Source: Cloeon dipterum | Taxonomy: Eukaryota; Arthropoda; Insecta; Ephemeroptera; Baetidae | Direction: 5' to 3' | Length of the DNA: 64,000 nucleotides | Assembly (NCBI RefSeq): GCF_949628265.1 | Contig: NC_088790.1 | Location: 19,782,545-19,846,544, forward strand | Shown here: positions 51,766-64,000 of the stretch, one piece after another | How positions within the stretch are numbered: position 1 is the first letter of the stretch | Layout of the letters: the number at the start of each line of letters is the position of its first letter | Program-made: the position numbers and the translations under genes | The notes under the pieces: generated by a model | The model's database searches: none | Told to the model about the DNA's origin: nothing | What the model saw: only the letters and a program-made list of their open reading frames with translations

Positions 51766-54700
51766 CTAGAAATTGTTGACTTGGAGGCTAGCCGGGGTCA
51801 AAACCATTTCTTTGGTGGAATTCCTCCCTGCAAACCAAAAATTGGGTTGTAATAATTTTTATTGACTGTTTTAAAAGTGCTGAGACTCACATTTTTGACG
51901 AGATTTCTCCAATCCAGCGCTCATTTCCACACTCCCCTCTGTAGGAAAAAGAGCAATAAATATTAATTCAGTTGCGAAGAAAATTGTTGTAAATATAAAG
52001 CTTCCTGATTCACTTGATAAAATATTTAAAAATTTTGGGCTAACACAATTCTGAATTTCACTTTTTAGTTTACTTTGTTTTGTAAGAAGGAAGAAAAATG
52101 GTAGTAAAAGCAATTCAAGTTATTTACACTACTGTCCGCCCTCGTGCTGGTCGCGGCACCAAAATTGCTGTCTGCCCAGCGAGCGGCGCGAGCAGCACGA
52201 GGGCAGACAGCAACACGCATAGCTGAACTATCTTCCCATCAAAACACTGTTTTTCAAACTTTCTTTACATTTTACTTTGAAAAACCTTTGAACGTAGCAC
52301 TAAAAATGTTTCCTTGCTGTCCATGAGTTTCTATTTTACTCCCAGGATTCAAAATAACTTCCATGAAATCAGGCTTCAGGTTTCAAACCAAAGCTCAGAA
52401 AATAAATTGAAGCTCTGGGCAATGAGGAAATGCAATGTCCAGATGATTTTATTTCAACTGTGCAACGTTCCTTGATTTGCTTTTTCTTTCGTTGAAAATT
52501 GCCTGTGAAGGTCAAAACTGCATAAACCTGACAACTTTTAGTCTTGGCATAACAAAAATTGAGAAAGGAGTGTGGTCGCAACCTGAGACAGCGTGCATGG
52601 GCGCTGGTGAGGGAGTGGGCGCGAGGCTGGAACTGCGGTGGTGCGTCATGACGCCCTCCTTGGTGTTCTTCTGCGGCCGCCACAACACGGTGTAGACCTT
52701 GGGCGCGAAGAGGCAGGCGAGCTGCACCAGGGCGCTCAGCGACAGCGAGATGGAAAGGGTGAGCGCCCTGAGCGCGTGGCTCGAGCTGACCACGTAGAGC
52801 GGTACAAACGCCAGCCACAGCAGTGCCGTCGTGTAGTTAGTGAAGGCGACGGCGCGCGCCTCGTTGAACCCGCCGGGCGCCTTCCGCGTCTTGATCGCGT
52901 ACACCGTCGACGCCGCCACCAGGGTCAGCGGGTACGCCAGCGCGATCAGGTACGCGTGCCCAGAGTCCAGACCGGCACACACCTTCAACAAATCCAAAAA
53001 TACTGCATTATAACTAGAACTTTTTAAAAGCAACCAGTGTTTCTATCAGTTCTATATCTGCCTGAAGGTTCTTTCCAGAAAAAAATCTAGCTATATAGGG
53101 ACAAATGTCTGGCGTTTCTATAAATGACATTGGTGCTGAGAGGCGCAAAGTTGGCCATATTGGGCCCAAGCTCATCTGCGGCCACTTGGGTTCTATGCTA
53201 TCCGCTAAGCTAACTTAGCGGAAGTTAAAAAATTGATACCAGAGTTTATGAAAATTTATTTCAAGAAAGAAAATTTTCATGGCTTTATTTAAAATACGTT
53301 TCAACCAAACATTTGACGGGTCGGTAATACATCGACTTGGTCTGACACTAACAAAATGTCGATCTATATTTTAATCATTCAGTAAATAAATTAAAAAGGT
53401 AAATCATGTTAGCGTTAGATCAAGGTTGGATTTTTAAAATGAGACTAACATGTGAAAGCAACTAGCATGGAAGAATGAATCACTCTGCTACAATTTTGAG
53501 CCACAATTACTTGCCACTCTCAAAATCCCCCCCCCCCCCAAAAAAAAATTGTCCAAAATATTATATTATATGCAGAATTATACGTTTTGAAAATTAGCAA
53601 TCTCTAAGGATTCATGTTACACTGTCAAAATTGTCCGATTTATCAATTTTAGAGCTTTTAAAAATAGGCAAGAAATATATCAAATTTGATGAAACGAATC
53701 GATCTCTATTTATCTCTTTAAAAAATCACAAATAATAGAAAAATGGCTTGAAATTAAATTTTGAAAAAAATCTCGACTAAGTGGTTTTTCTCATTTGAAA
53801 CGTCAGACTCACAAACACCAAATATTCTCTAAGTTACCTAACAGACTATGTTGAAAAGTGCATAATCCTAATGAGTATTTTTTGCTACGTGTCAAAATCG
53901 AAATGTAGCAACCTACATGTAAGAATAAGATTTATTATATAAAAAAATGTTTTTTCTATATAATTAACTTAATAAATTTCCTGTGAAGGCTTAAAAAAAG
54001 ATATTACCTCAGAACTTGATAAGCAATTAACCAACATAAAAGTCGTGTCATCTATGCCACAAGGACAATTATACTCATTTGAAATAAAAATGACGCAATG
54101 TGTTCTCAAATTTGCTTTTTTCGTCCAAAATGCATGCACTTCTTCAACACTTTGGCAATTGAGTGTTTTTTGATAAATATTGAAAAATTGTGCTCAACTG
54201 TAACCCATACCAGCAGTCTTGCTTCTCTGGAGGGATAAACGTGCACTGCAGTAGGTGGCGCGAGGAGCAGCCAAGTGAAGAGGATGACCGCCTCGACCGA
54301 GGTCATGGCGGCCACGAGCACCAACTGCGCCTCGGGACTAGTGAACTTGGCCTTCTGGTTCGCCTTCTGGCCAAAGATGCGCGCTACGCGGCTCGTCTTG
54401 GCCAGGATGGCCGCGTAGCACAGTGTGTGGCAGAAGCCGAGCAGGAAGCGGAAGGCGCCGCACGGAAAGGGCGCCGGGTGCGCGAACGCGGCCAGGAATG
54501 TGAGAAGGAACGAGGCGGCGATGCCGACCAGCAGCAACCAGCTCAGTTCACGGCCCGACGCTTTGATCACTGGCGTGTGGCCGAAACGGAAGAATACGCA
54601 CCTGCAGAAGCAAAGAGCATAAAAATCACACTTTTTACCGAAGTAAAAAAAATATTGTAAAAAATAAAGATTGTCAATTTTGGTTTGAGATGTACGGAGA

Positions 54701-57700
54701 AATGAAAATGAAAATTCTAGAACGTCATATTCTTGCAATTTGTCCATAATCTTTTAATGCCTATCCGTCTTATCCTATTGAAACTCAAACCCAATTGATT
54801 TGTCATAGCTATCTAGGTTTTTGGGAATGCAGATTTTTTTATTTTGAGAAAACAGATTGATTTTTATCAGTTTCAGACTCCATTCACAAGGTGTTTTGGT
54901 CAACTGGAAACTGGAAACCAAATTAGATGATTTTAGACTTTACACCATTTTTCTTGATGATTTTCTTGTTGATATTATGTTTTTGGAGGGCAGCAGTGTT
55001 TTTATAAAAGAGCGTCAAGGTCAAATTAAAATGGTTTCCCTTACGACTTTTGACAATTTGGAACGTTTCTTGTTTCAAAACTTTTCCCAATCTTAATAAT
55101 GTTATATAATATGCAAAAGCATCTGCAATCTTTACGGTATAGATGGAAGACACAGTGAAAATTTGTAAATTCTCATCATTTTGATGCTTGGTTTTCCTTG
55201 CACCTTGATTTTAGAATATATTTTTACATAACGCACTAGGCGTACAACACGAAAATTAATATATACCTTGATTTTGTATTATTATTTAAAGAAAATTGTT
55301 AAAAATCAAAATTAAACGGAACTTGATTCCACAAATCCTTTCATACCCAACAAAGGCAGTCATGATGAGTCCAAAGGAGGCGATAGCCATTGCAGCAAGA
55401 GAGCTGGCGCTGTACGGATCAAGCACAGAGACTGGAATGGGCACACACTTGCTCAGCGAGGGGTCAGGTTTGGTGCCAGGGTTGCAGTCCTGGCACAGCG
55501 AGGACCCTAGCTGGATTTGGTACGGATTACAGCTACTACACTTCCAGCAACAAACGTCATCGGCCTGCAAATCGAATTAATCAGGCGTACTCGGTGGCTA
55601 AGGAATTTGCAGCTCACATCTCGGACTAAAATTTGCTGCTCTCCGCACTTTGGACTGCAGACGTGTGAATCTCCCGAGGCCAAAAAGGGAATGGAAGACT
55701 CATCCAGACTCAGCAGCGGCTCTCCTCTGGCGGTCACTGCGGGAAAAGTTAAGTTAATAACGATTTTAATAAGACGTAAGACTGCGTACGTGAAAAATTT
55801 CCAACAACCTTCCACATGTGGTTAGTCGGCCCTTCATACCCATAGCTGAGGATTGAGTACCTTGGGGGCCCGTCTCGCCCGTCAAAGAACCGGAATTCTT
55901 GATCTCCTTCATCTGCACACGCAAGGTGTTTTGAAATTAGAATCGTTCAAATCAGATTTTTAATATGTATATGATTAACTTCCTTTAAAAATTTAGTAAT
56001 TATAAGCTGCCGATTAACTTATCAGACAGACATTTTGCCAATAAAATTCTTCCGTTTTTTTTTTGCTTACAGAAAAGTTTGATAAATTGTGGCAATTCAA
56101 CAAAAGTTTTTCCATGCCCCTGCTACTCCCAACAAAAATTGCAAAGTCGCTTTCATTGATACCAATTTACACAATCAATGTAATTGTTTGTAAAAAATCG
56201 ATATGGCACTCTAGAACTGTGTTTGCACAACACTGCGACAAAACAAATATCTAAAGATTGAGATAGCAACAGTCACATAAATTAATATCAGACATCCAGC
56301 ACTTAACGATGGGATCTCTATAATGCCCTTTTATGTTAATTTACCTAGAAACGATATGTTTTTCAAAGCATTCAAGAAATCCGTCTCATTCAGGTGGCTC
56401 ATTGCGTCGCATATGCCGCTCTGTCCAAGGCACAGCTCTTTGTGCAGAGAGTTCAGGGCGTAGGCAACCGCGAAGACAGCGTCGCGGATGAAGTGCAGGT
56501 AGTTTTGCTGGCGGTAGTTGACCAGGTGTGTGATTCCGTTCATCGGGTTCGGGTCGCACGTGCTCAAGTTGCACTTGAACATTTCTTCCCAGGTTGCGTT
56601 GAACCACGGGTTCACATTGCTGTGGTTCCCAGGACGCAGACTTTCCATATACTCGTCAAAGCCACGCAGTTCTCGCGCCAGGGGCTGCACTGCCACCGCG
56701 TTTTTCAGTTGGTTACCCCTGTGAGTCATAAAATAAATAAATGGCTACGTTTATGTGAAAATGATTTCTTTACAAGGTTTATTTCACAATAAATTTGAAA
56801 CGATAATGTATATTTTCAGTCACTATAAAGTTGAGCCTGCAATTACGAAACAACCAATATGTTCTGTACCACGAGAGTTTTACCAAAAGTTTATCCAAAA
56901 ATATCATCTGTCAGCCTAATATGTTCTACCAGTTTAAAAAAATGCCGTGTCCGGCGCGTGATATCTTAATGCAAGGGCAATTATTGTGATTAACGAAAGG
57001 GCTGGTCTAATCATCCCCTCAGAAGGAATTCAAAATGATCGAAGCTTCAAATTTGAAACTCGCGTAAGCAGTAAAGGAACTCCCCATAAAGAAAAGTACC
57101 CAACTAACGCTTTTTCGTGTGTCCTAAATTAAATGTAGAGATGTATTAGCAGCACAAAAAGGCACATTCCGTACATTTTATTCTTCTAACCCTGCGAGAG
57201 ACCGGCCTGCTGATGGGCGAATTCTCAAGTTTGGAGATTAAATATTTTTAGCAAGCTATATCATCCATTACTTGAAATTTTTGGACAAATTATGATTTAG
57301 ATTATTTTTTCAGACTGCTAGTACCATTTCCAAAACAAAAAATCCAATCATTCAGACAAGAACGCTCTCCCAATGAGACAAACGTTAATACTGACCCAGA
57401 GTCATCAAGCCGGCGCCACGAGTCTGAGCTGATCCAAATGAGCTCACTGGCTTGCTTGTTGGCTTTGGCGTAGCGCAGCAGGCGGTGCGCTGAAGCCTTT
57501 TCAGCGAAAACCACCACGACCCGCAGGTGTTTACGCTTCAGGATGTCCTGCATGGCCTCGTTGATGTCGCTCTCGTGCGTGCTGCCGTCCCGCTCGATCC
57601 GCCGCTCCACCGAGAAGCAAACGCTGTAGTTGGCGGCCAGCGACTTGAGCATCTCAAAGCCGTGTTTGCCATACTCGGTGTTTGAGTAGATCACCGCCGC

Positions 57701-59653
57701 ACGCTGCCACTTGAAGTGCCTTTGGGAAGGAAGGGAAACATCAGTGTCAAAAACAGCACAAATACATTTTTAGAGTTGTTTTTGACGAGCGTGTTAAATC
57801 GCTGACGACAGCGGATTGCCACTTAGGCAAACCGCCCAGCAAATCTGTCACGCACATTGCATAATTATATTCGTAATTTAAGAGGGTGTCGTTCCTGCGT
57901 AGGGGTTTATTTTTCCGTTGGTATAATAAATTCATATAACAAATCGTATTTCCATAAATTTTGTCTGTTGTACACTGTTATGTGTTAAATGTATATTTTA
58001 TTCATAAGGAAATGTGTTAAATATCCGTTTCATGCAGGTATAGACCATTATTTTTTTATGGTCAGCCCCGTTTTTTCTGTGGCTCCAATTTGTCTTAAAA
58101 GTATTAAAGGTGAGCGAAATAATTTTATACCGATACATTGTTATTAAAATGTAAACATTTAAATATATTTACCTTTTAGATCTGTCATAAAAGAAGATTT
58201 AAAAGCCATTATTAAAAACACGCAGCGTTGCTCAATATTGAAAATGAAGCCCTTGAAAATGTGAATGTATGCAACGTGCGTGTCACATATGTTTGGCAAA
58301 ATGTCTAACCATTCAATCCACAGCAAATTAAAATTACCCCCTCATGGGGAAGATGATTGCTGCCTCTTTGAACCCACAATTAAATTTATTATTGCAAGGG
58401 TGGAACGAACAAGCATGCAATTAATTGTAAATAAAAATGGCGACAGTCGTGCACTTGAGGGGGTCCTCAATTATCTGACTGCTGTCGATTCAACGGTTAG
58501 GCAAGCCGCCAAGCAAGTGGGACACGCACGTTGCATATGTTTACTCTTTACAGGGGTTATTCAGTAAGGAGCAGAGTGGAGAGTCGCAAGATTAAAATGG
58601 TGAATATGAAATATTCTCAGTTAGAAAACGAATAAAATACCTTGCAAAAATTTTTAACAAAATTTCCCACAGGGCTGGGTATCTCCCAGGGAGATTCTCA
58701 AACTTGCAGTGCAGTGGTTTTTCGCGGTATTTACCAGTTTTGTGCGTTGTTTTGCACCTTCTAGCTATTTAATGAAAAAAATTCCCTATATGGAGAGGAA
58801 ACGCGTTTTTTGTTTTTGTTGACTCATGGGTTTTTGATTTTTTTAAAATTTTAAATCTAATTTTTCATGGGCACCAAAATTGCGGGAGAAACTAGCTGCA
58901 AAAAACCACTTAATACCCATGCCCAGCCCTGATTTCCCAGCTTTGAAAAAATAATACTCCTTAAACAAGATAATATAACAAGAGCAACCAGAAAAACATT
59001 GAAAAAATATTATCTTTCTTTTTTATCCCTGTCCACCTACCTTTCCTATAATTTTCTGTGGATATGTTACAAATTTAATAAGTTAATTAGACAAATCGTC
59101 TTGGACAATTTATTTAAATCCTACACTTTTTCAATTATTACGGTGTCATACCCTCTATTTCCCATTTGTTTGCTATTGATTCTAATATTCAAGAAATATT
59201 TTGGTAATTAAATCCATTCTCTGATCTTGATGACACAACATGCGGTTGTTTTCGAAACTCATCAATCAGCATGAAAGAAGGAAGGGTGTTGATGTGTGTT
59301 TGTCCAATCTGACCCAAATTAAATGCGATTTAGCATATGTGTTTGTTTATACCTGAGAATTTCAAGCATGGCGTGCGCCTGGTTCACGTCACTGGGCACC
59401 GTGCGGAAGAAGTAGGGGAACTTCTCTTTGTTGCTCAGCGCAGGCGACGTGGACAGGTAACTGATCTGCGGGATGCCGAACAGCTTGAGCAGCGTGGCCA
59501 CTTGGATGGAGACGGAGCTGCTCTGGCCGCCGATCACGGCCACAATGCGCTCCAAGTTGCGCTCGTAGTACTTGGGCGGCTTGCCGTCCTCACACACGTA
59601 TTCCAACTCCTCGTTCTCAGCACCGTGGTGTGCGTTGTTATGTGCGATGAAAC
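51766..59653 (-). CDS. Class C GPCR, metabotropic glutamate receptor-like (probable mXR/mangetout type), 5' end missing
   Basis: Ten exons in matching phase: 59653-59353, 57719-57396, 56718-56345, 55912-55790, 55736-55618, 55564-55347, 54601-54211, 52982-52583, 51938-51891 and 51827-51766 (stop TAG). They encode 785 residues. The first three exons and part of the fourth are the venus-flytrap ligand domain (SSSVSIQVATLLKLFGIPQI; VPSD; EYG). The fifth and sixth carry the nine-cysteine domain (CSPKC...CCWKCSSC...CQDC...C). From SASSLAAMAIASFG onward come seven membrane spans, with TPVIKASGREL in the first intracellular loop, LAKTSRVARIF in the second and FNEARAVAFTNYTT before TM6. Two tiny exons add a tail ending SLQVNNF. 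Such receptors are plasma-membrane dimers that signal through G proteins. Pocket residues suggest the ligand is not glutamate (see findings). Exons for the signal peptide and lobe I start lie to the right. Confidence 0.9.
52138..52213. repeat. Two interleaved perfect inverted repeats
   Basis: GCCCTCGTGCTG (52138-52149) pairs with CAGCACGAGGGC (52193-52204). TTGCTGTCTGCCC (52165-52177) pairs with GGGCAGACAGCAA (52201-52213). The two right-hand arms overlap by GGGC, so only one full hairpin can form at a time. The segment is GC-rich inside an AT-rich intron of the receptor gene. Confidence 0.75.
52983..54210 (-). other. Receptor intron with C13A9 homopolymer tract
   Basis: A 1.2-kb AT-rich intron. 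At 53527-53548 thirteen C are followed by nine A on the plus strand, a tract prone to slippage and sequencing error. No gene is seen. Confidence 0.6.
54602..55346 (-). other. Receptor intron, nothing else seen
   Basis: An AT-rich intron between the exon ending the first membrane span and the exon carrying spans 2-5. Short frames only. Confidence 0.6.
56719..57395 (-). other. Receptor intron, nothing else seen
   Basis: 0.68-kb AT-rich intron between ligand-domain exons, with donor GTCAGT and acceptor ACTCACAG. Confidence 0.6.
57783..57863. mobile_element. Fragment of the 270-bp MITE family
   Basis: TTAGGCAAACCGCCCAGCAA and the following GTCACGCACATTGCATA resemble the right end of the element at 58268-58537. 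The other end is missing, so this is a solo-end relic in the same intron. Confidence 0.6.
58268..58537. mobile_element. 270-bp MITE with long terminal inverted repeats
   Basis: A perfect outer inverted repeat TATGCAACGTGCGTGTC / GACACGCACGTTGCATA continues inward with scattered mismatches for about 75 bp (both ends contain TTGGC, CTAACC and ACAGCA). The outermost TA may be the duplicated target. It has no coding capacity and inserted in a receptor intron. It is probably a Tc1/mariner-like non-autonomous element. Confidence 0.7.
58538..59352 (-). other. Receptor intron remainder, nothing else seen
   Basis: AT-rich 5' part of the receptor intron between the first two visible exons. Frames such as 58999-59211 have no recognisable content. 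Confidence 0.5.
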
Positions 59654-62600
59654 CTGCAAGCAACATGAACAAAAAGTCGTTATTAGGGCTGTTTTTTTTT
59701 GCAGGAATTGATTTGGTTGGTGTCGAAGAAATAATTCCCCGAATTTATTATGAAATCCAAAGTTGCTGTTTAGTCAATGTTTAAGGTGAATAAATTCACT
59801 ATTTAGAGCTTTTTATAAATTCCATTCTTCACAAAATAATATCTGAAGGATAATTAGTAGGATTCGACGTTTTAGTTTTTGGCGACGCCATTGAATTTGT
59901 ATTGCCTTTCCTGTTGAACCACGTACACTGGTTGATTTTTTCAATTTGTCGATTTTAATATTTAGAAATAAACATTTTTCACTGAAACCTTAGATTTCTT
60001 TCTGCTCTCATCTTGAAATAAAATTACAAAGCCACACCCATGTAATTATATTCCAAGTAAATAATTTTGCTTCCAAAATCCACAAATATAATATAGAGAA
60101 CACAGAGCGTTTGTACCTGAGAGCCTATAATATACGTGTTACGACCCTCTTCATGACTAGGGCGCCAGTTTAGCAACATTAAAGCACTGTGAGAATTTGT
60201 TTATTTACTATCATTCTATTTTAGAATTGGTTTCTAGATTTACTTCGACAATAAGTTTTAAGAAATGTGGAGCAGGGATCTTTAAATAACGATAACGTCA
60301 AAAAAACAGAGACGTTTTAAATTTGATACAGCTTCAGAAAAAAATAAAAAGTCCTGATATTTTTGTGTGAAATTTACGTTATGAAATATAAGTTTTAAGC
60401 AGTGCTGTGCTTGCATCAAAGTCAAGTATTCTGTTGTTGGAGCCAGTTGTGTTTTCCCATAAAATAAGGATAAACTGTGAAGCCGAAACTAGTCAGATTA
60501 AAGGAGGAGGTTTTAAAGCAACGAGGACAAACTCCGTTTTAATTACAATACAGAGATAGTTTATTGTATCCAAAATTTCGCTTTAATCAAATTAAGTTTA
60601 TCTGTTCTTGCAGACCACAAACAGAGTGGTTATACTGCGATAACTTCCATAACCACATACTCTTCTATAAATAGGAAAAACCCATATTTTTATCATCAAA
60701 ACATCAACAGATGCCAGATTAACGTCAAAACCATCAACGCTTGCTTCGTTTCAACAAATCTGACGCGCCTTCCAACCGCAAAAGGCCGGAGTAAATAATC
60801 GAGAAAGCGGCCTGCACTCACCATTGATGGGCTCATATAAGTTGTTGCGTACACGGCGGAGAAGCGCTTAAGGGCTGAAACCGAGAGCCCCTTAATAAAG
60901 AGTTATAGTTGCACCCTAAACTCGAAATAATTAGCAATCGATCCTCGCGCGGGCTGCAAAAAAACAGCAGCTTTGGGGGTAAAATTTAATTACACCTCCC
61001 GTCATGGTGCAGACGTTCTGTGACGCTTCCCTTGAGAGTCGGAAGCCTGCCGCACAACCATTTTTCTTTCTCTTTTTGCAGCCAGCTAATTGCGTCTGGG
61101 TGGGACGAGACGCGCATCAGAAATAGCCCAATCCTCTCGAAATTTGACCAGTGATGAAATTTTAACGACTCTTTCTGGGGAATAATTTCGCGCGTAAAGC
61201 GTTTGCATTTGTCAGAGCGGAAAATTTATGAATGAAACCTCTCTAGCACTCTCAAATCAAGAAGTTTAAGTGTGCGGAGGTCCTCAGAGGATCCCACATA
61301 TATCTCTGTAACGCTCTCCGGCTCTATCCATTTTCAAGTGGACCACTGTTAACCGATTTGAATAAATTTAACGATTTATGGATAGGCTCTAAGCGGGTGA
61401 TTAATTGTGACAATGTGTGGTATTTATTTTTCTTATTTTAAAGTAGAGAGCTTCACAGGCTAAAAATTAAGAATATTTTGAATTGTTGGCTTTAGCAAGT
61501 AAGTAATGGTTCATTGAGCTTATTGCTTGTGGACTATTTCCACAATTAACCTCTACAGTGTGCAATTATCAAATCAGGACCGAGTTACAGGTAAATTTTA
61601 CATTTTGCCGAATTCCTCGAAAAAATAAACTTTATGTCAAATATTTTTTCCACTTATTTATGTTGTCTAGCATGCAAGCTTTTGAGCCGATTTTCTCGCA
61701 AATTTAAACGGCAGCCTGTTAAAGTTTTAATTTATTCCCAATTTTCAGAGGTTATATATCAGGCAAAGGTAAAAAGGATTTTTCACTCTATTTTGTACAG
61801 CTTTTTACACTAAAATTTTTAAGCCACCGTTACTTGTTTGTGTTTTTCGCATACGTAGCCCACGGAAAACCATTATAAAAATCATTTATTCAAAATCTAT
61901 AAATTTTTAATAATATTTAGCGTTAAAATTGGGGATTTACCTTATTTATAAATAAAGTTTAATTTTTGTCAAAATTACTTTCGACTCTCCATTGCTTTAT
62001 TTATTTTTAAAAATTCGATGTGCGTTGTGTCAAACAAAGCAAAGTTATAGCATAGCCCTAAGTTTCTGAGGGCAAAAGTGAGAAATACATTCTTTAGTCA
62101 ATTCCTTCCAAGTGATGGAACAGTAAAAAAACAATATTTTTGGTATGTGTTGCATTCTAGTAAGTTTTGTCTGTTTCTCTTATGGCTTCAAAAGATTAGT
62201 TTAGGCAGCACGCGAGTTAGTCGTTGAGATCAATAGTGTGCTTTGTGAAGCCGCTCTCAGGCCGCTCCATGAGAGTTAACAGGCCTCTTCAAAGTTATCT
62301 GAATCGTACCGAAATACACGCACGCAAGCTTCACTTTCGCAGCATCCATATTGCATCTCTTGCTGCGGCGAGCTCAACTAGCAATATTGGGAATTGCTGG
62401 CACGCAACAAATATCCACCTTTTGCGCCACTCCAATAATCGCGTCTGTGCTGGTGAATTCCGATAAACCGTTTTTTCCTGGCCAGCGCTTTGGAGTTGCT
62501 ATTGGTGGAGAGAAATGATATTCTAGATTAAATCTCAGCCGCTTTCACTGTTCCTTTACGAGGAAAAAATGGAAAAATATGGAAATGGATTACTTTGAGG

Positions 62601-64000
62601 TGGTTATCCAGCTAAGACGGCTTTAGAGACCGTTTTATAAGGGGGATATTTGCCTTAACGAGATAAGCTGCTAACACACTTAAAAGGGAACGTAAAATAA
62701 TTGGTAAGTTAATTTAATCATTTTCCCTGAAATTTACTTTTGCTCCCAATACAGTGATCAAAGTAATTTTTAAGAGTTTTTATTGGTTTAAAATATTTGA
62801 ATAAATAACATTCAGAGTGAGCTCTTTAAGAAAAATTAAATTGATTCAAACTTTTCAGTGACATTAATATATGGATTAAAAAAGAATTCCCTATGCAGCA
62901 AATTTGTTCTTAGTTGTAAAACCAACGTCTTTGAAACTATTAATTTGAAAATTAAAGAACAATGTGAAATAAATAAAATCATAGTACATTTTTTCCGATA
63001 AAGACGATGTTTTTCGTCTTAAGAAATAATTGAAGGGGAAACTACAAATGGCTTTGCTCTTCCGCATAAATTAATTTTGAGGACATGCGGCTTTGAGGGA
63101 GATTGAAGAAAAATAAACATGAAAGGACCGCAACAGTGTGCTATCCATTGCGAGGACGTGAGAGATTATTTCTCTTCTCAAAATTCACTCATAGCAGCTC
63201 AGCCTTAAAATAGTCAAGGTAAAGGAAAAATTGTATAATGCTTAACAACCAAACGCGAATTTCCTTGTTGCAAGAAAAGGGTAACATTTCCTTCTTGTGT
63301 AAGTTTCTAAATTTATGCTTTTTACGTGACAAACAATGTTCAAAATATTAGCGACATCCTGAAAGTATCTAACACCTGCCGGACAGTCAGAAAATTTATT
63401 GATTTAATTTTGTAAAAAAAGATTTACCAAATGTTTTGAGGCTATAAATTGATTAGGAAAAAAATGCTTTTCATCGGTTCCATTTAAATCATTTGAAGTG
63501 AAATTATTCCGTTTTTCATCAACAGGACAAAATATTCATAACAAAATGCTAAATTAGATTTCCTGCTGTTACAGATATTTATATAAAAGATAACTTCTTC
63601 CAGGAAAATAAAATTTTAAAGTTCCGCATGACGTAAAGTTTCCAGTTTAAACCCGACTATTTTATTCGAAAGCCTTATGTGAACAAGTTTTTTTTTTAAA
63701 AAAAACTTTTTATTCTCACAGCCCTAGTTAAAGGTTAAAGAGAATTAAAACAAGTGGTATGACAGTGCAGCAGACTGAGAAAATTCTTAAATCTAGCCCC
63801 TACAATTGTTTTGGTTTTATAACAGCAATTTAGTTGTTGACAAGAAGCTGAAAACTATACTTATTTAAGTTGTTGAAGTCTGCAATTTTATATAGGCAGA
63901 GATGTCGAAGAGAATCACGGCATTCTTCAATGAGTGGGAAATAAATACCAGCATTAACGCACTTGTTCGGTTTCCCCAAAGTTATTTTTGTCTTTACGCA
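59654..64000. other. Probable receptor intron / upstream region
   Basis: 4.3 kb of mainly AT-rich sequence. Apart from a candidate small exon at 60822-60866 I recognise no exon on either strand. A GC-richer patch at 62220-62470 carries open frames without domains. Confidence 0.45.
60822..60866 (-). CDS. Candidate upstream exon of the class C receptor
   Basis: A 45-nt segment ends in a strong donor (ATG|GTGAGT) in phase 1, as the next exon at 59653 requires. It reads LLRRVRNNLYEPING, resembling the helix before the variable loop in metabotropic receptors. The acceptor TTAAG is weak. A better CAG eight bases upstream would put a stop in the required frame. Confidence 0.4.

Noticed and set aside
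52512-52582. Receptor C-terminus ending ...VVRFMQF by read-through
   Set aside because: The donor after SerAlaVal-Ser (GTTGCG at 52582) leads in phase to two further small exons with good splice sites. The read-through version is kept only as a possible minor isoform.
55286-55346. Continuation of the receptor exon past 55347 (YERICGIKFR...)
   Set aside because: A GTATGA donor at 55346 restores the conserved first intracellular loop in the next exon. The read-through sequence is intronic.
62224-62466. 80-codon frame in a GC-richer patch
   Set aside because: No similarity to a class C receptor N-terminus on either strand and no domain or splice context.

Overview
The window looks like AT-rich nuclear DNA from an insect. 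Genes have short GT-AG-bounded exons separated by kilobase introns. The histone proteins are near-identical to those of fruit fly and other insects, and H3 is the replication-type H3.2-like form (A31, S87/V89/M90, C110). The class C receptor resembles an insect-specific receptor group. Order and species cannot be told from the sequence alone.

Layout. (1) 0.6-12.9 kb, plus strand: the last five exons of a single-pass membrane protein gene whose 5' end lies left of the window. It has a 30-nt in-frame microexon and a possible internal promoter. (2) 13.4-15.3 kb, minus strand: a complete three-exon gene for a 156-aa protein with about four membrane segments, tail-to-tail with gene 1. (3) 15.5-29.4 kb: a compact replication-dependent histone island. 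Two H4-H3-H2B-H2A quartets face each other as a large inverted repeat (arms about 3.9-4.0 kb, loop about 3.6 kb), with one H1 gene outside the right arm. All nine histone genes are intronless and each ends in a histone 3' stem-loop. H3/H4 and H2A/H2B pairs share short divergent promoters. The loop holds a 154-bp MITE and little else. (4) 29.4-33.0 kb: intergenic, no gene seen. (5) 33.0-51.6 kb, plus strand: a gene encoding a 504-aa AKAP2/MISP-like protein. A 10-nt first coding exon, a 14.9-kb intron and seven more exons join in one continuous frame. (6) 51.8-59.7 kb and on to the right, minus strand: the last ten exons (785 codons) of a metabotropic-glutamate-receptor-like class C GPCR of probable mXR/mangetout type. 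Its 5' end lies further right, and a small candidate upstream exon is at 60.8 kb. (7) 60.9-64 kb: no exon recognised.

The most interesting points are these. The histone palindrome contains an apparently identical 1,433-bp H2A/H2B core between diverged spacers, which suggests arm-to-arm gene conversion. The class C receptor lacks the residues that hold glutamate's side-chain carboxylate. The membrane-protein gene has a microexon and a possible alternative start. The AKAP2-like protein carries repeated charged helices spread over several exons. Two MITE families are also present. All splice models were read by eye and have not been checked against transcripts.
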